From NCBI GenBank assembly GCA_024811115.1, contig JAKOGH010000590.1, positions 1 to 34,774 on the forward strand: DNA of 34,774 nucleotides. The letters run 5' to 3'. The position numbers were made by a program, and so were the translations under genes. Of this stretch, positions 1 to 10,226 are shown one piece after another (the first letter of the stretch is position 1; each line of letters begins with the position of its first letter). The notes under the pieces are model-generated. The model worked only from the letters and a program-made list of their open reading frames with translations, made no database searches and was not told the DNA's origin. The stretch comes from Terana coerulea. Its lineage: Eukaryota; Basidiomycota; Agaricomycetes; Polyporales; Phanerochaetaceae.

Positions 1-420
1 CTGGCGTTGGGCATGTTGTGTCGTGCTTAACTATGTGGGCGTTTGCACGCGTTGTTTGTTACTCCAGGGGGCTGTGTGGTGCCTACTTATAAAACCACTG
101 TCCGTAAGCCGTGCATTCGGCTGTGGGCGGTTCTGAGTAACAGCAGTGGATGCGGTGAGGCGGCCCGCATCTCGCCGTTTGTAGGGGAGCCTCGCCAGCT
201 GCTCTGTCATGTACACTGGCCCTCAGTTGTTGTGAAGTGTCGCTTGGGTCCTGGTGGCGTGCGTGGTAGGTGATCGCTGACGCGGCTGACGCATCGGTTA
301 GAGATGGGGAACTGAGGAGATGAAGGTGATGCCAAACGCAAAGGCTTAAGAGACGTTGAGGTGCTTCAACAGGCTTGGTAGGTCATAAATGATGTGTGCA
401 AGAACAAAATCAAGCTGCTA

Positions 421-477
421 TGGCGCAGTTGTTAACCTTCTGGGTGAGTTAACTAAAGTGGTCCTGGGTTCAAGTCC
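421..477 (+). repeat. tRNA-like pol III promoter relic (SINE or tRNA fossil)
   Basis: A box A-like sequence (TGGCGCAGTTG, 421-431) is followed 35 bases later by a box B-like sequence (GGTTCAAGTCC, 467-477). Both fit the internal promoter of RNA polymerase III at the spacing found in tRNAs and tRNA-derived SINEs. The T-arm pairs poorly and no good acceptor stem forms, so a working tRNA is unlikely. A SINE head or a decayed tRNA is the simpler reading. The flanks (1-420 and 478-540) show no coding sequence that I can support. Confidence 0.4.
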
Positions 478-548
478 ATGTGTGTGCATTGTGTTTATGT
501 TTTATAATTGTCCTTTTAGCCCAACTCATTAACAAAAACATACAGAAT

Positions 549-1289
549 AAAGCTCCAACCCTTTACTTTACCTTTACAAAATATTTGTAGTTAAAGAGTA
601 ACGAGTAAATAAAGGGTATTAAACAGTTTATAAAGAGTAAAGACTAGTTTATAGAGTGTTTCCGCCCAAAGTCCAGGGCTGCAGAAAGTATAGTTACCTA
701 CAAAGCCACAAATAAATTTTCGGATTTTCTACTACCTCTGTTGCGGTGTGGTTCAAATGAGAAGGAGGTCTTCTTGTTGATATCAACTTGAAAGCAGAAC
801 AGTTTTGCTTGCGCGCGGCCGGCGGCTGCTGGGCTGAATCCAAGAGCAAATTTTCAAAACTCAGAAGTTGTTCAGGGAAAGATCCATGTCAGGAGTGTTT
901 CAGTAGCCTCCTATCAACTATCGGCAGCAACTATCACTGCTGATGTGCGCCCTTACGAAGATGTTGGTTCGGCGTTGAACGAGCACCTAGGCGGGGCAAT
1001 ATCTCCGAGCATTATCCGCCCACTAGCTGCAGCGCATCCGAGTCCGTGCTGCGTGTCTGACCTTGTCCGAGATGTCGGCATGATCAGACATGTTGTTGCT
1101 GCACAACAATCTACACCTACATTATTGTCTGGACGCTTGCAGTAATGAACTGTGTGCACGGTGATACCCTTTACATACTCTTTACTAAACAGTTTACACC
1201 CCGCTACGGCCGTTTTGTAGTTTAAAGGTAAAGGTAAAGAGTTGTAAAGGGTTTAAAAGAGTAATTAAAGTAAATGGTTGGAGCCTTAA
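549..1289. mobile_element. hAT-like non-autonomous element (MITE) with 8-bp target duplication
   Basis: The 8-bp direct repeat TACAGAAT occurs at 541-548 and 1290-1297. Just inside it lie inverted termini: the left end begins AAAGCTCCAACC, and the reverse complement of the right end begins TTAAGGCTCCAACC. About 100 bases on each side are rich in TTTAC/GTAAA motifs in opposite orientation, and AAACAGTTTA occurs in both arms. The centre (about 690-1150) has more balanced base composition and no recognisable protein. An 8-bp duplication with short inverted ends is characteristic of hAT-superfamily transposons; the assignment of this 741-bp element to hAT is inference. Confidence 0.7.
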
Positions 1290-1299
1290 TACAGAATGG

Positions 1300-1949
1300 A
1301 TCAGTCACTCTTTTAGAGCTGTTATAATATTTAAAAGTGATTACAACTTGTTGTTCAATTGTGGCTGTCATATTTTTTTAAATAGACAATCCAAACATAA
1401 GCAGCTCCTTTTTGGCAGTTATATAGAGCTGTATTAACTCAAAAAGTGTAATGGTATAAGTATGTATATTAGCTGATTAGCAAAAAAAAGCGAGGGAAAG
1501 AACTAAATTAGCTGAAAATAATATAATAATAAGGGTTTAAATAATAAATAAAAGCAATAGCAAAATAAGTGTCATAAGCTCTAAGTAATGTTGTAAATGT
1601 AGCACAAATAACAAGCAAATAAGTAAGAAGATAATGATAAACTATTGATAAAACATGAAATAGTGAGAAATTAGGCAAAAAGAAACTTAGTAAATAAGCT
1701 AATGAAAGCATGTAATAAGGCATTGGTAAGTGATGAAAAGTCAGTTAGATAATAAAAAGCCACCAACAAGTAGTGGGTTAGAATGTTAAAAGGCAAAAAA
1801 ACTGTTTAGCAAGCTAATAGAGGTAAATTAGCTAAATGAGCTATATTTTAAAAAGCATTTTCACAAAAAGTAGAAAAGAGCATAATAGACAACTTAGCAC
1901 TAAAAAAGAAGTATAAACCACAGATTAGAAGGAGGGGTTTTTCCAGGAT
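1300..1949. other. AT-rich tract with no gene
   Basis: This stretch is strongly AT-rich compared with the GC-richer genes further right. The pentamer TTAGC or its complement GCTAA recurs, for example near 1469, 1477, 1508, 1698, 1806, 1813, 1828 and 1897. Open frames are short, Leu/Tyr-rich and without family resemblance. It is best read as decayed repeat sequence next to the gene fragment at 1950. Confidence 0.5.
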
Positions 1950-2455
1950 GTGTGTGCATGGCTCTCGGTAAAATGACTTCAGGTTGCCAACTGGCCTATA
2001 ACAGTCTTGGGACAAACTTGATAGAGTTGAACCTCGTTTTGCCATTGATGATTGGGACCGCACTCGCTGGGGTACGTATTCAGCACTGTTTTTATTGGAG
2101 CGCATACAATGCTAAGTATTCTCAAAGGAACCGATGTAATCGGGAGCTGGTGAACTGCAGCGTCTGCAAGGACCTGTGGAAACTCACTGGCACATTCACC
2201 ATGTGCTTGGACTATGTTAACACCCTTATCGCAAAGAGCCTGTTCAAGCTGTGCAACTTCTTCTGTGGCGATGCAAAGGGCTTTACGCCTGCCAACCACC
2301 CAAAGCTGGAGAAGCTTACATTGCATATCATCTTTTATAGAAGCTCTGCCAACAACTTCTCTGCAATCCAGATGTCCCGGGCAGTGTTGGATACACTGGA
2401 TATAGAAGTGCAGTGCATACAGCGTACACTCCTACTGAGGCCTAGAGGAAGCTAG
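1950..2455 (+). pseudogene. F-box-like paralogue, central fragment (decayed)
   Basis: This frame matches the central-to-C-terminal part of the F-box-like gene at 8320-9671. Shared blocks include NSLGT, LVNC.VCKDL, LCNFFC, and a long run through FTPANHPKLEKLTLHIIFY. There is no F-box, no start region and no C-terminal block; similarity begins abruptly near 1957 and is lost after about 2375, where the frame runs on to an unrelated stop. Relative to the other copy, one glycine codon is missing and many CpG dinucleotides have become TpG or CpA. The family intron keeps its GTACGT donor (about 2073) but its acceptor is lost. It is a dead duplicate fragment in AT-rich DNA. Confidence 0.8.
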
Positions 2456-2875
2456 GATGGTTACTCACCTGTAGGCTGGTTGGTTAATATGTAAATGGGT
2501 TTGAGAGTTGAAAGAGTCTTATTAAGTATGGCGCAGAGAGCTGCCTTATATACAATACAGAGTGGCTATACTACAAACAGACACAAATAGATACCAAGAC
2601 AATAGACAATAGGGATTGTCATGGTAGAACCCTGGTAGAACAATAGAGAAGATGTGAGCAAAGTGCTTACGGGCGTCTATCCTGACTCAACATATAAGGC
2701 ACCCAGTGTCGACAAGCTCCTAAAAGCTTGAGGGATTTCAAGACATTGCGCTCCAACCCTGGCACCACTGCAATATCCTGTCCATACCCTGGCCTCTCTC
2801 AAGCCCCTGGCTGCTGTCTCCCTTACGCTTTTGGCCATGACAGTCACAGTCTTACCCAAGCGAGGTCGACTGTTC
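2456..2875. other. Intergenic, nothing recognised
   Basis: No open frame here resembles a known family. The sequence is of middling base composition with short AT-rich patches near 2470-2640. No terminal repeats were found that would mark an LTR or inverted-repeat element. Confidence 0.4.
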
Positions 2876-2877
2876 TA

Positions 2878-3250
2878 CTGTACATTAATGACCTGACAGG
2901 GTGTCACACGTCACAAGGGGTCCCGCCTGTCCGCTATCCGGGTTTTTGTCACCGGTCACAGAGGGGTCCGCCGGCTTGTGACAGGTAAGTCCTTACTCCC
3001 AAATTTCCCGGCCTGCAGCGCAATGAGCTTTCTTTTCCACTCGACGCCCTTGAATGAGGTATTTGTGGTGGATGCTGCAACATTAATAGTCAAATAATGG
3101 CGAGTAAACACCAAATTTGGCTTTAGATGGCCCACTCACCACCGGTCTCTGGAAGCATGTCACAGGCCTTTGACCCCGCCGCCGCTCATCCCGGATCGTT
3201 GCTAAAATGTCACAGTCACAACCGGCCCCTGTCAGGTCATTAATGTACAG
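2878..3250. mobile_element. TA-flanked MITE with perfect 24-bp terminal inverted repeats (Tc1/mariner-like)
   Basis: Bases 2878-2901 (CTGTACATTAATGACCTGAC then AGGG) are the exact reverse complement of 3227-3250. The dinucleotide TA lies directly outside each end (2876-2877 and 3251-3252), as expected of the TA target duplication of Tc1/mariner-superfamily elements. The 373-bp element carries GTCACA/TGTGAC motifs inside both ends but no transposase, so it would depend on an enzyme encoded elsewhere. The perfect inverted repeats suggest fairly recent activity. Assignment to Tc1/mariner rests only on the TA duplication, the short length and the inverted ends. Confidence 0.85.
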
Positions 3251-3489
3251 TATTTTGGTGCGACTTCTCTTCACCTTTCGTCCACTTGCAACGCTTTGCT
3301 CCTGCTCGAGGATTATATGAACAGTCCAGCTCGATACTACAATACAGTTGAGCACATACCTCCAAGCAGCGTTGTTAGAGTCTGATCTGTTGCTCGTTCT
3401 AGTCTCTACAATATATGTGCCTACGCACATTTCCCTATTTCCAATCAATGTATCACCTTTTATTCATCAGGGAAAAATGACTGGTATCG

Positions 3490-5398
3490 GTAGCGCTACG
3501 TAGCTGTGGTAGCGTGAGTAGCGCCGTAGACTGGTACCGGAGTACGTAGCGTCTGTAGCGCCCGCTATGTCTTCAGTAGCACTCAGTAGCTCGCGCGCAC
3601 AAGCTCAGTAACACTCTAGTAGCAGGCTGTAGCATCAGTTCTCACATATAATCCAATACTTAGTTGATGCTACTAGTTCACCCATCGATATGTAGATGCC
3701 ACAGAAATATATTTGAAGTGCTACATACACAGAACGAACAGCACATAACAATATACTACCTACGTCTAAAGCCCTCACATAGGAGTCAAGATACCACAAG
3801 CTTACTACAAGATCCCAAGACCTGCTCATACATGATCAGTGTTTGGAAGATCTGCTGTTCTCGGGGTTTGCTGGGGCAGACCTGGGCCGCTTTCCTCAAC
3901 GGTAGGTGCCACAGTTGTCTTTGATAGAGTACTTGTCTGTGATGTTGGAGTCTTGGTTGATGCTGCAAACAAACCTCAGTCAGGCCGCACAACCGAGAAC
4001 TAGGGAAGGGTCCTCACCATAAGAACCATGAGCTGCAGGTCCGTGTACTGCTCGCCCGCTAACATTCGAGTGTTGTCGTACTGCGGCGAAACATGCATGA
4101 GTGTCCCGTTCGGTCAAGCCTTCACTTTGATGTCTAGGCGGTGTCCGTCATGATTGTCCTTACATGCCACACTTGGAGGGGCGGCCTATGAACGACAAGC
4201 CAGCCAGCACGTTAACAATGGGGGCCGTAGAGGAAGTGTTGCCTAGACGTACCTGATTGTTGACAATACACCCTAGTCCTCTTCTCATCACCGCAAACTG
4301 CTGCCATCCACGATCAATAGAGCGTGAGGAAAACGACAAAAAGAGGATTTATGGAGAACATAGAACACCAGACGGATGGCAAGGGGAAACATAGGAGATG
4401 GGGGTTGGGGGATAAGAGGGGGAGGGATGTTGCGAAGAGGTTTGATGGCACCATCACGGCTTTAGGGCAGACTTGATTCAACCTTATGGGCCTCCGCTGG
4501 TGCAGCTCTTGAGTCTTCAGCCGGCATATGGTGGGCATGGGATTGAAATGGGCGAGGCTTGCCTGCCATTGTCGTGGCTGTCTTCGCATGTATGCCCAAT
4601 GGTTAGTGCATGCTTGGACCTGTGGTGGAGGCTTATCAGTGTATCTAGAAACAATCAACATATCACTATAAGAGAAAACCACTCTTAGCCCATGTACTAG
4701 CAGGCATGGTGGTGGTTAGATATAGGCAAAAGCAGACGCTTGAACCGAAGATGAACGCATTACGATAGAGGCGTACCTTAGTCCCCAAAAGAGCCCCGTC
4801 CGGCTCATAACCTCTTATTGCTACCTCGCATCATGGCATGTTCCTGACAGCAAGTCGAGTGTGTTGACCATGCAGCAGACGGCGGCAACAGCTTGAAAAG
4901 CCTCCAGAAGCCCATGTTATACTAGTAGTCCCCGATCGCACTTGTAGACAAGTAGCGTTCAGCGCATAACTCCGTGTAGAGGGGCGAGAGCAGTGGTATG
5001 TTGAGTGGCAGCTGGTAGGTCGTCTGTGAGATGGTGGAGGCAGACAGGGTCAGGCAAAGCAAAGCCTGGGAATCGAACTAAGCAAGGCTGTAAGCGCTGA
5101 TTTTGGTCCCTCAGATCTCAGATCTCAGCCGCGGCACGCCGCTACATTGCAAGGAAGCCGGCGAAACGGCGCAAGACACTGGATAAATGGCTGTTGGGTA
5201 TGACCGCATGTATCTTGGTAGAGCTACATAGCCTTGGGTAGCTGCTACTGAATGCTACCTAGCTGTCTGCGGCCGCTACTGAGTGCTACCCGTGCTACCG
5301 GCGCTCCGTAGCAGGCGCCTTGCTACGAAGCAAAACTGTGTTTCCTGATGTTGCTACCTGAGCTTCATGCTCATTCGCTATACCTGAAGACACGCTAC
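3490..5398. mobile_element. Candidate 1.9-kb element bounded by opposed GTAGC arrays
   Basis: GTAGC occurs about ten times between 3490 and 3633 on the plus strand. Its complement GCTAC occurs about nine times between 5223 and 5398. The longer string GTAGCACTCAGTAGC is present on the left at 3576-3590 and, inverted, on the right near 5275-5289. Oppositely oriented subterminal motif arrays are typical binding regions for DNA transposases such as hAT-type enzymes. The interior holds no frame that I recognise, and a target duplication could not be fixed. Treat the exact ends and the class as unknown. Confidence 0.5.
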
Positions 5399-5405
5399 GG
5401 TATTT

Positions 5406-6090
5406 TATCTGTCCAGTAAATCTTACTCATCAAGCACAACATATGCACATTTATGCGGGTAAGTTCTCTTCAATGCCCAGAGAAGGCGCTGCTCCTGCAC
5501 GTCGCCAGTATACGTACTCCGGCATCGTGCTCATGCCCGCACCACATGTTCTGTAGGACTGGAATATAATCCAACTGTTGGAAAGGTGGCCTGCTTCTGA
5601 TTTACAATACAAGTGTGCAGTTGCTCCTACAACATAGAAACTAGATAGCAAGAACAATGAAGAGCACAAAAACCCGTCTACTCCAGTTCCAACACCAAGT
5701 TCCGTTGACGTCCTCGTAGAGGACAAAGCTATTGACCGCTGGACCGGACCTCAGCAAGGAGAGGTTCCATTGTCCCAGCAGACCAGTCTGGATCTCTTCC
5801 TGTATGACAGAGCCCTCTGCAACATAAAGTGAGTCTCATATGCCTTAGATCAAGATTTAGTGCTCACTCTGGTAGCCCTTGTAGGCATAAATCTGCAGCT
5901 GCACAAATGTGGTCAGTTTGATGGCTTATTGGCCCTTATAATGTTTGAGTCCTTACTTTGGGGAGAACGAAGCAGTCATCGCGGCGCCGCTTGTGATATC
6001 GCGCCAGACCAGTACAGAGGAGTAGCTGGAACCGCCGTCGAGTGTCCCTGTGACGGTCACAGCCACCCATCAGCAACGAACGGTGCGTGA
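5406..6090. other. Intergenic; one weak coding-like block
   Basis: No family is recognised. On the plus strand a frame from about 5699 to a possible GTGAGT donor near 5829 reads like an ordinary exon and contains DRWTGPQQGEVPL. I cannot link it to a start, a partner exon or a family. Confidence 0.25.
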
Positions 6091-7140
6091 CTAGCTCGCG
6101 GGAGATGACTTGCCAATGCTAAAGAACTCTGTAGCTTGACTGCGATTTGTAGCGACGATTGGCCCATAGTTTGGAGCACGCGTAGGCGTAGGCTCTGACC
6201 AAGCGTCGAAGCCGTCAGGGCCATACGTGAAGTTAGTCTGATATGAAGTCAGTCTCCCGCAGTATCCAATCATGAATGATGCAATATACCGATTGACCCA
6301 GCTAGAAGAACCAACCAAGGCGACACATCAGGACAATGTGTGTGATTACATCGTCAACTAATAGCTCACCGCGATTTCCTGGAAACTGTAATCCAATGGA
6401 TAGATGGTAAGCTTTTCTCGATATCGGTCAATCATATGGGCGCTCACATCTGCGGCTTCTGCACAACCTCGTTGCTCTACAAAGCATGTGACTCATGAGC
6501 GACTTCGCCCAGGAGAGCCTGCAGGTTGCGGCTTTAACTGACGCTGTACGCGGTACGTACGATTTGCGCAACGGCAACGCCCAGCTGACCCGTGTAGAGA
6601 AGCCGTAGTGTCTGAGCTTCTAAGGAAGTCTTAAGCACAGGGTCAATCAACATTGACGGAATACACGTGCGGTTTGCGGTGAATTCCAGCACCTTTGGCA
6701 GTTCGGTAAGTAAAATAGTGACATGTACGGTCACAGGCTCGCTGACACACCTGCCATGCAAGAGGCGCTGCAGGATCGTCAAGTAGCGGTCAAATCAGCC
6801 CTCACTCAATCGTAAGACGCTGGCACGTACATTGCGTCTTGTAAAGGCCCGTTGTGTCCGCGGGAACAAAGGTCAATACGATGGTCGTGTCTTTGCTGAG
6901 GGCCCCTTTTGCGTGAAGAACGCAAGATTTCTTGCAGCCATGGTCAGAGGGAAGTTCTGTAGGATGTGCGGGGATACCTTGGTATGCCCAGAGAGCTTTA
7001 CCTTTTATACTCGCCGACCACTGACACGCGCACAATATTCTGGCAGGGGCGTTCCCGCCGGGCGTCCGGAGGTACGCTCGAAGGGCGCTTATGAACTCGA
7101 CCACCGGGACAGCGAGCACGCAGACTATCTCGAACGACAC
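6091..7140 (-). pseudogene. Unidentified coding-like remnant
   Basis: Several minus-strand blocks look coding but do not join cleanly. The rightmost frame (7140-6802) leads to a GTACGT donor near 6836. The next block (6782-6534) ends in a stop, and the same frame then continues with LQALLGEVAHESH. After a one-base shift comes a block with MIDRYREKLTIYPLDYSFQE, up to a GTGAGC donor near 6372. The last block (about 6304-6091) has WVNRYIASFMIGYCGRL and ends at a stop. The phases across the last putative intron do not match. This could be a gene broken by indels, as elsewhere in the window, or a true pseudogene. A TATAAAAG-like box lies on the same strand near 7000. Function unknown. Confidence 0.3.
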
Positions 7141-7676
7141 GCCGCAATTTACCTCGATCTGTAGTGGTTGGCTACAGAAGTGCCAGCCCTTTCGTTATGC
7201 CGCAGAGGACCATCATGCTTCAAGTTGTAGCGGAATTGACGGACTTCGTCAATGCCGCACGTCGAGAACAGTTGTCAGACATCAATTCGCACCATTGGCA
7301 AGCCGTCAAAGCACTATGGTAGCTTGTACGCTGCTTGTGTGCTCTGTTAGTACAGCCAGAAGCGGCCATCTTCGACGGTCAGAGGTGGGTTGAACGCGTT
7401 AGAGCATGATTTGGCAGGGAACTGAAGAGCTATTTGCCAATAGCGCAATTTCACACTGACAAAGCCGACCCACCGCCTACCCCGCGATGTGGCGTTGGTG
7501 TGCAATTGACCGGTAACTCTTTGCCACTGTCAGCTATGCTCAATGTCCCGGTCAGCTGCACGCTAAATCATACCAATGGAAATGAGGTTGTCAAAGTATT
7601 TCTCCCTTGTTAAGGCCACTAATACTGAACGCATGAACAGATGTCGGCGAGGTTGCTGCAAATTTGAATAGGTCGA
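7141..7676. other. Intergenic, nothing recognised
   Basis: Open frames in this stretch are short and look random on both strands. No repeats or promoter elements stood out. Confidence 0.4.
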
Positions 7677-7739
7677 ATGCGGATGCGATGTCAGTGCACA
7701 AGACGAGGAGAGGCTGCAAACTTCAGAATTACCAGAAGT

Positions 7740-8080
7740 AAACGCGCCAAATTCTCAGTAGTCCTCGAAGATTTAGTTCTATCCATTATTTTTTGCAAGA
7801 GGCACGACGAAAACTTCCTAGCAGAAATGAAGTTGACCTATTACGACTTTCTCGATCCGCTGGCCCGGGACAGAGGACTTCTCGTGGTCGTGGATGTTAC
7901 GCCCGTTGCTAGCATCATCGTGGAGTTCAAAAATGAGGTGGCGGATAGTTGTAACATGGGCATCGTAGGGTTCACGGCGATTATTGCCTTGAAGTTTCCT
8001 CAGTATGCCCGGGAGGTCGTTGCTACAATTCGAGCGATTGACGCTTCCTCACGAGCTGCCATCAGGCGCATCACTGGCAG
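7740..8080 (+). pseudogene. F-box-like paralogue, C-terminal fragment
   Basis: Within a 172-codon frame (7677-8195), the part from about 7750 resembles the C-terminal region of the minus-strand F-box-like gene at 11748. Compare LEDLVLSIIFCKRH here with LEELVLRVVFRKRH there, and VDVTPVASIIVEFKNEV with VDLTPVNAIAVELKNEI. The usual MFPRC ending is degenerate (KFPQYA) and the frame runs past it. No F-box or N-terminal part lies upstream. It sits 240 bases before the full-length copy at 8320, so it is probably the tail of a truncated tandem duplicate. Confidence 0.65.
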
Positions 8081-8319
8081 TAGCGCATCAGATCCTCTCT
8101 ACATCTTGCCATTTCGGTTCCCGCGCTCCAGTGTTTCCGTCGACATAATTTCCTGTATTAGTACCACCACCGCACTGTCGCACCGTTATCCGTGAGCTCA
8201 AGCTAACAAACTTGGAAAACATTGGCGCAAGCAACTTTAGGCTCCCTCGTCTCTGTGAGTTTGTAGAGCTACATCGATAGTACTGGTGATAGTTAACAGC
8301 AACAACAGACTTCACACAT

Positions 8320-9671
8320 ATGGCACGTCTTCTACCAGAGCTCTTGGACATCGCCTTCTCATACCTCCGCCACAAGGGATTGAACGAGAAGGGCTATGTA
8401 TCCCCAAAGGACAGAGACATCGCGCCGTGCTCCCTTGTCTGCCACTCCTGGAATGCCGTCGCTCGCAAGTACATGTTTCGCGAAGTGCAATGTACCTTCG
8501 AGGAGCACAGTGACGCAAAACCGCATACACGCAAGACACTCCGCGGCCTTCATCGCTTTTTCGCGGAGAATGTCTACGCAGGAGTTGCGTCCGCCATCTT
8601 GCGCTCATTCATACCCACTACGATCGCGGAGTGCCGTCTGAGGAGCTCATTGCGCTGTTAAACACGCTCCCTTCTTTGAAGACACTCTCGCTAGGATACA
8701 TCATCTTCAACAGCTATGAAGACATCCACCCCGCCCCACCCCTTGCCGCCTTGAACCTGGAGTATCTACGTATCATGAATGGTATGCGTCTGAACAAGGG
8801 GCTGGTCATTTCCGATTATACTGTCATTGCCTTGCTCGCTCTCTTCTCGAATGTAGCTCACGTACATCTTGATAACAAGCTTGACATACGTATGCCAACG
8901 CCGCTCTGGAATCAGCATCTCCGCCCGCCGCTTGCGATCACACCGACAACGATGCACATCTCTCCGCTCTCCTTTTATCACCCATGGCTGTACATATACC
9001 TTGAAAATCAGCCAGATCTCGTGAGGGACTTGCGCCGCCTCACGCTTGTGTGCATGGCCCTTGGCGGAAGAACTTTAATTGTCCAAAGGTCCTTCAACAG
9101 TCTTGGGACACACTTGACAGAGCTGAGCCTGGTCCTCGCCGTTGTCGAACGGCATTCCAGCTTGGATAGGCGTCCAGCACTGTCTTTTGAAGCGCATCCA
9201 ATGCTAAGTGACTGTGAAGCGATTAGCTTAATTGGTGGGCTGGTGAACTGCGATGTCTGCAAAGACCTGCGGAAACTCACTGTCACATTCACCGTGCACT
9301 TGGACCGCGTGGAGACCCTCGCCGCGAAGAGTCTTTTTGAGCTGTGCAACTTCTTCTGCGGCGGCGATGCGAAGGGCTTCACACCTGCCAACCACCCGAA
9401 GCTTGAGAAACTTACGCTGCATATCATCTTTTACAGAAGCCCCGCCAACCACTTCTCCACGGCCCAGATGCCCCAGCAACTGCTGGGTAGACTAGATGAG
9501 GCGTTCCTGGAGCTTGCGCTGTGGCTCCCCACGCGAGCTGTTGCTGTCGAGCTGGAGGACATCATTGAGTGGAAGAGGGACGAGGCGAGACACTGCAATC
9601 CGGAACAAATGCTCGCGAACATGTTTCCACGTTGCACGCAGGAGGGCGCTCTGATCATCCGAGAGGTCTGA
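8320..9671 (+). CDS. F-box-like protein, copy A (one frame break)
   Basis: The predicted protein starts with an F-box-like segment: LLPELLDIAFSYL, then DIAPCSLVCHSWNAVARKY. About 350 residues of leucine-rich, irregular repeat-like sequence follow, ending MFPRC...REV. In fungi such proteins are substrate adaptors that bind Skp1 in SCF ubiquitin ligases. The frame breaks near 8580, where one base appears to be missing: the first block ends ENVYAG and homology resumes in the next frame at SCVRHLALIH. The family intron is also altered. Its branch point (GCTAAG) and acceptor (GATTAG, near 9230) remain, but the donor, GTACGT in copy C, has become a GCGTCC-like sequence, so the region is now read through in frame. 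The start is the ATG directly before the F-box. Whether it is functional is uncertain. Confidence 0.8.
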
Positions 9672-10226
9672 GCGTAGCAGTTTGAAGCGGACACCGGTTT
9701 ATGGTTTCCGGATGTACTAGTAGAATAGTATTTTGAGATTACCAGTATATGGTGCATATATATAGCTAGTAAAATATATACTGTGCTCGTGCGAGAACGG
9801 CGCGCCGTACGCGTGAGGCTGGAGGCTGGAGCCCCGTCACGTCCGCGATCAGTCACGCCAGTCACATCACACTCGACGACCGCGACAGTGTTCGTTCTTC
9901 TCTTCGCAGTCAGCCTCTCCCTCTTCCACCACCACCACCCGAAAGCGCCATCTCCTGCACAATCCTCGCTAGCTGCCTCGTCATCGCACAGGACTGCCGA
10001 CCTCGCCTTGCCGACCCTCTCTGCCCACGTGGTGGCCCAAGTGACGGTCCCTCTTTGTTCCAACGATCTCTTTGTTTGGACACACAATATATAAAGACCA
10101 CTCGCAGCCGCCCGCTCACCTTCGCTGCTTGCCTCTAACCATCACCTACCGCGGCTACCTCCTACCCTGCACTCCATCATACAAGTACTATCACCACCAC
10201 CGTAACCTCGACTCGAAGCGTACCCC
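9672..10226. promoter_or_regulatory. Intergenic region; upstream region of the gene at 10227
   Basis: This holds the 3' flank of F-box copy A and the upstream region of the next gene. The last 150 bases are rich in C and T, common in fungal promoters and 5' leaders. No gene is supported on either strand. Confidence 0.5.
10088..10096 (+). promoter_or_regulatory. TATA box of the gene at 10227
   Basis: TATATAAAG lies 131 bases upstream of the ATG, followed by a pyrimidine-rich leader. The distance allows a leader of about 100 nt. Confidence 0.6.

Noticed and set aside
5068..5095. Box B-like sequence on the minus strand (AGTTCGATTCCC)
   Set aside because: The T-stem does not pair and no box A lies at the right distance.
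5112..5128. Tandem AGATCTC duplication
   Set aside because: Only two copies; too short to mean anything.
6832..7164. 110-codon plus-strand frame with several cysteines
   Set aside because: No recognisable zinc-finger spacing, no promoter or intron support, and it lies opposite a minus-strand frame of equal quality.
9431..10087. 218-codon open frame on the minus strand
   Set aside because: It overlaps the 3' end of F-box copy A and a promoter region, has low-complexity sequence and shows no family resemblance.
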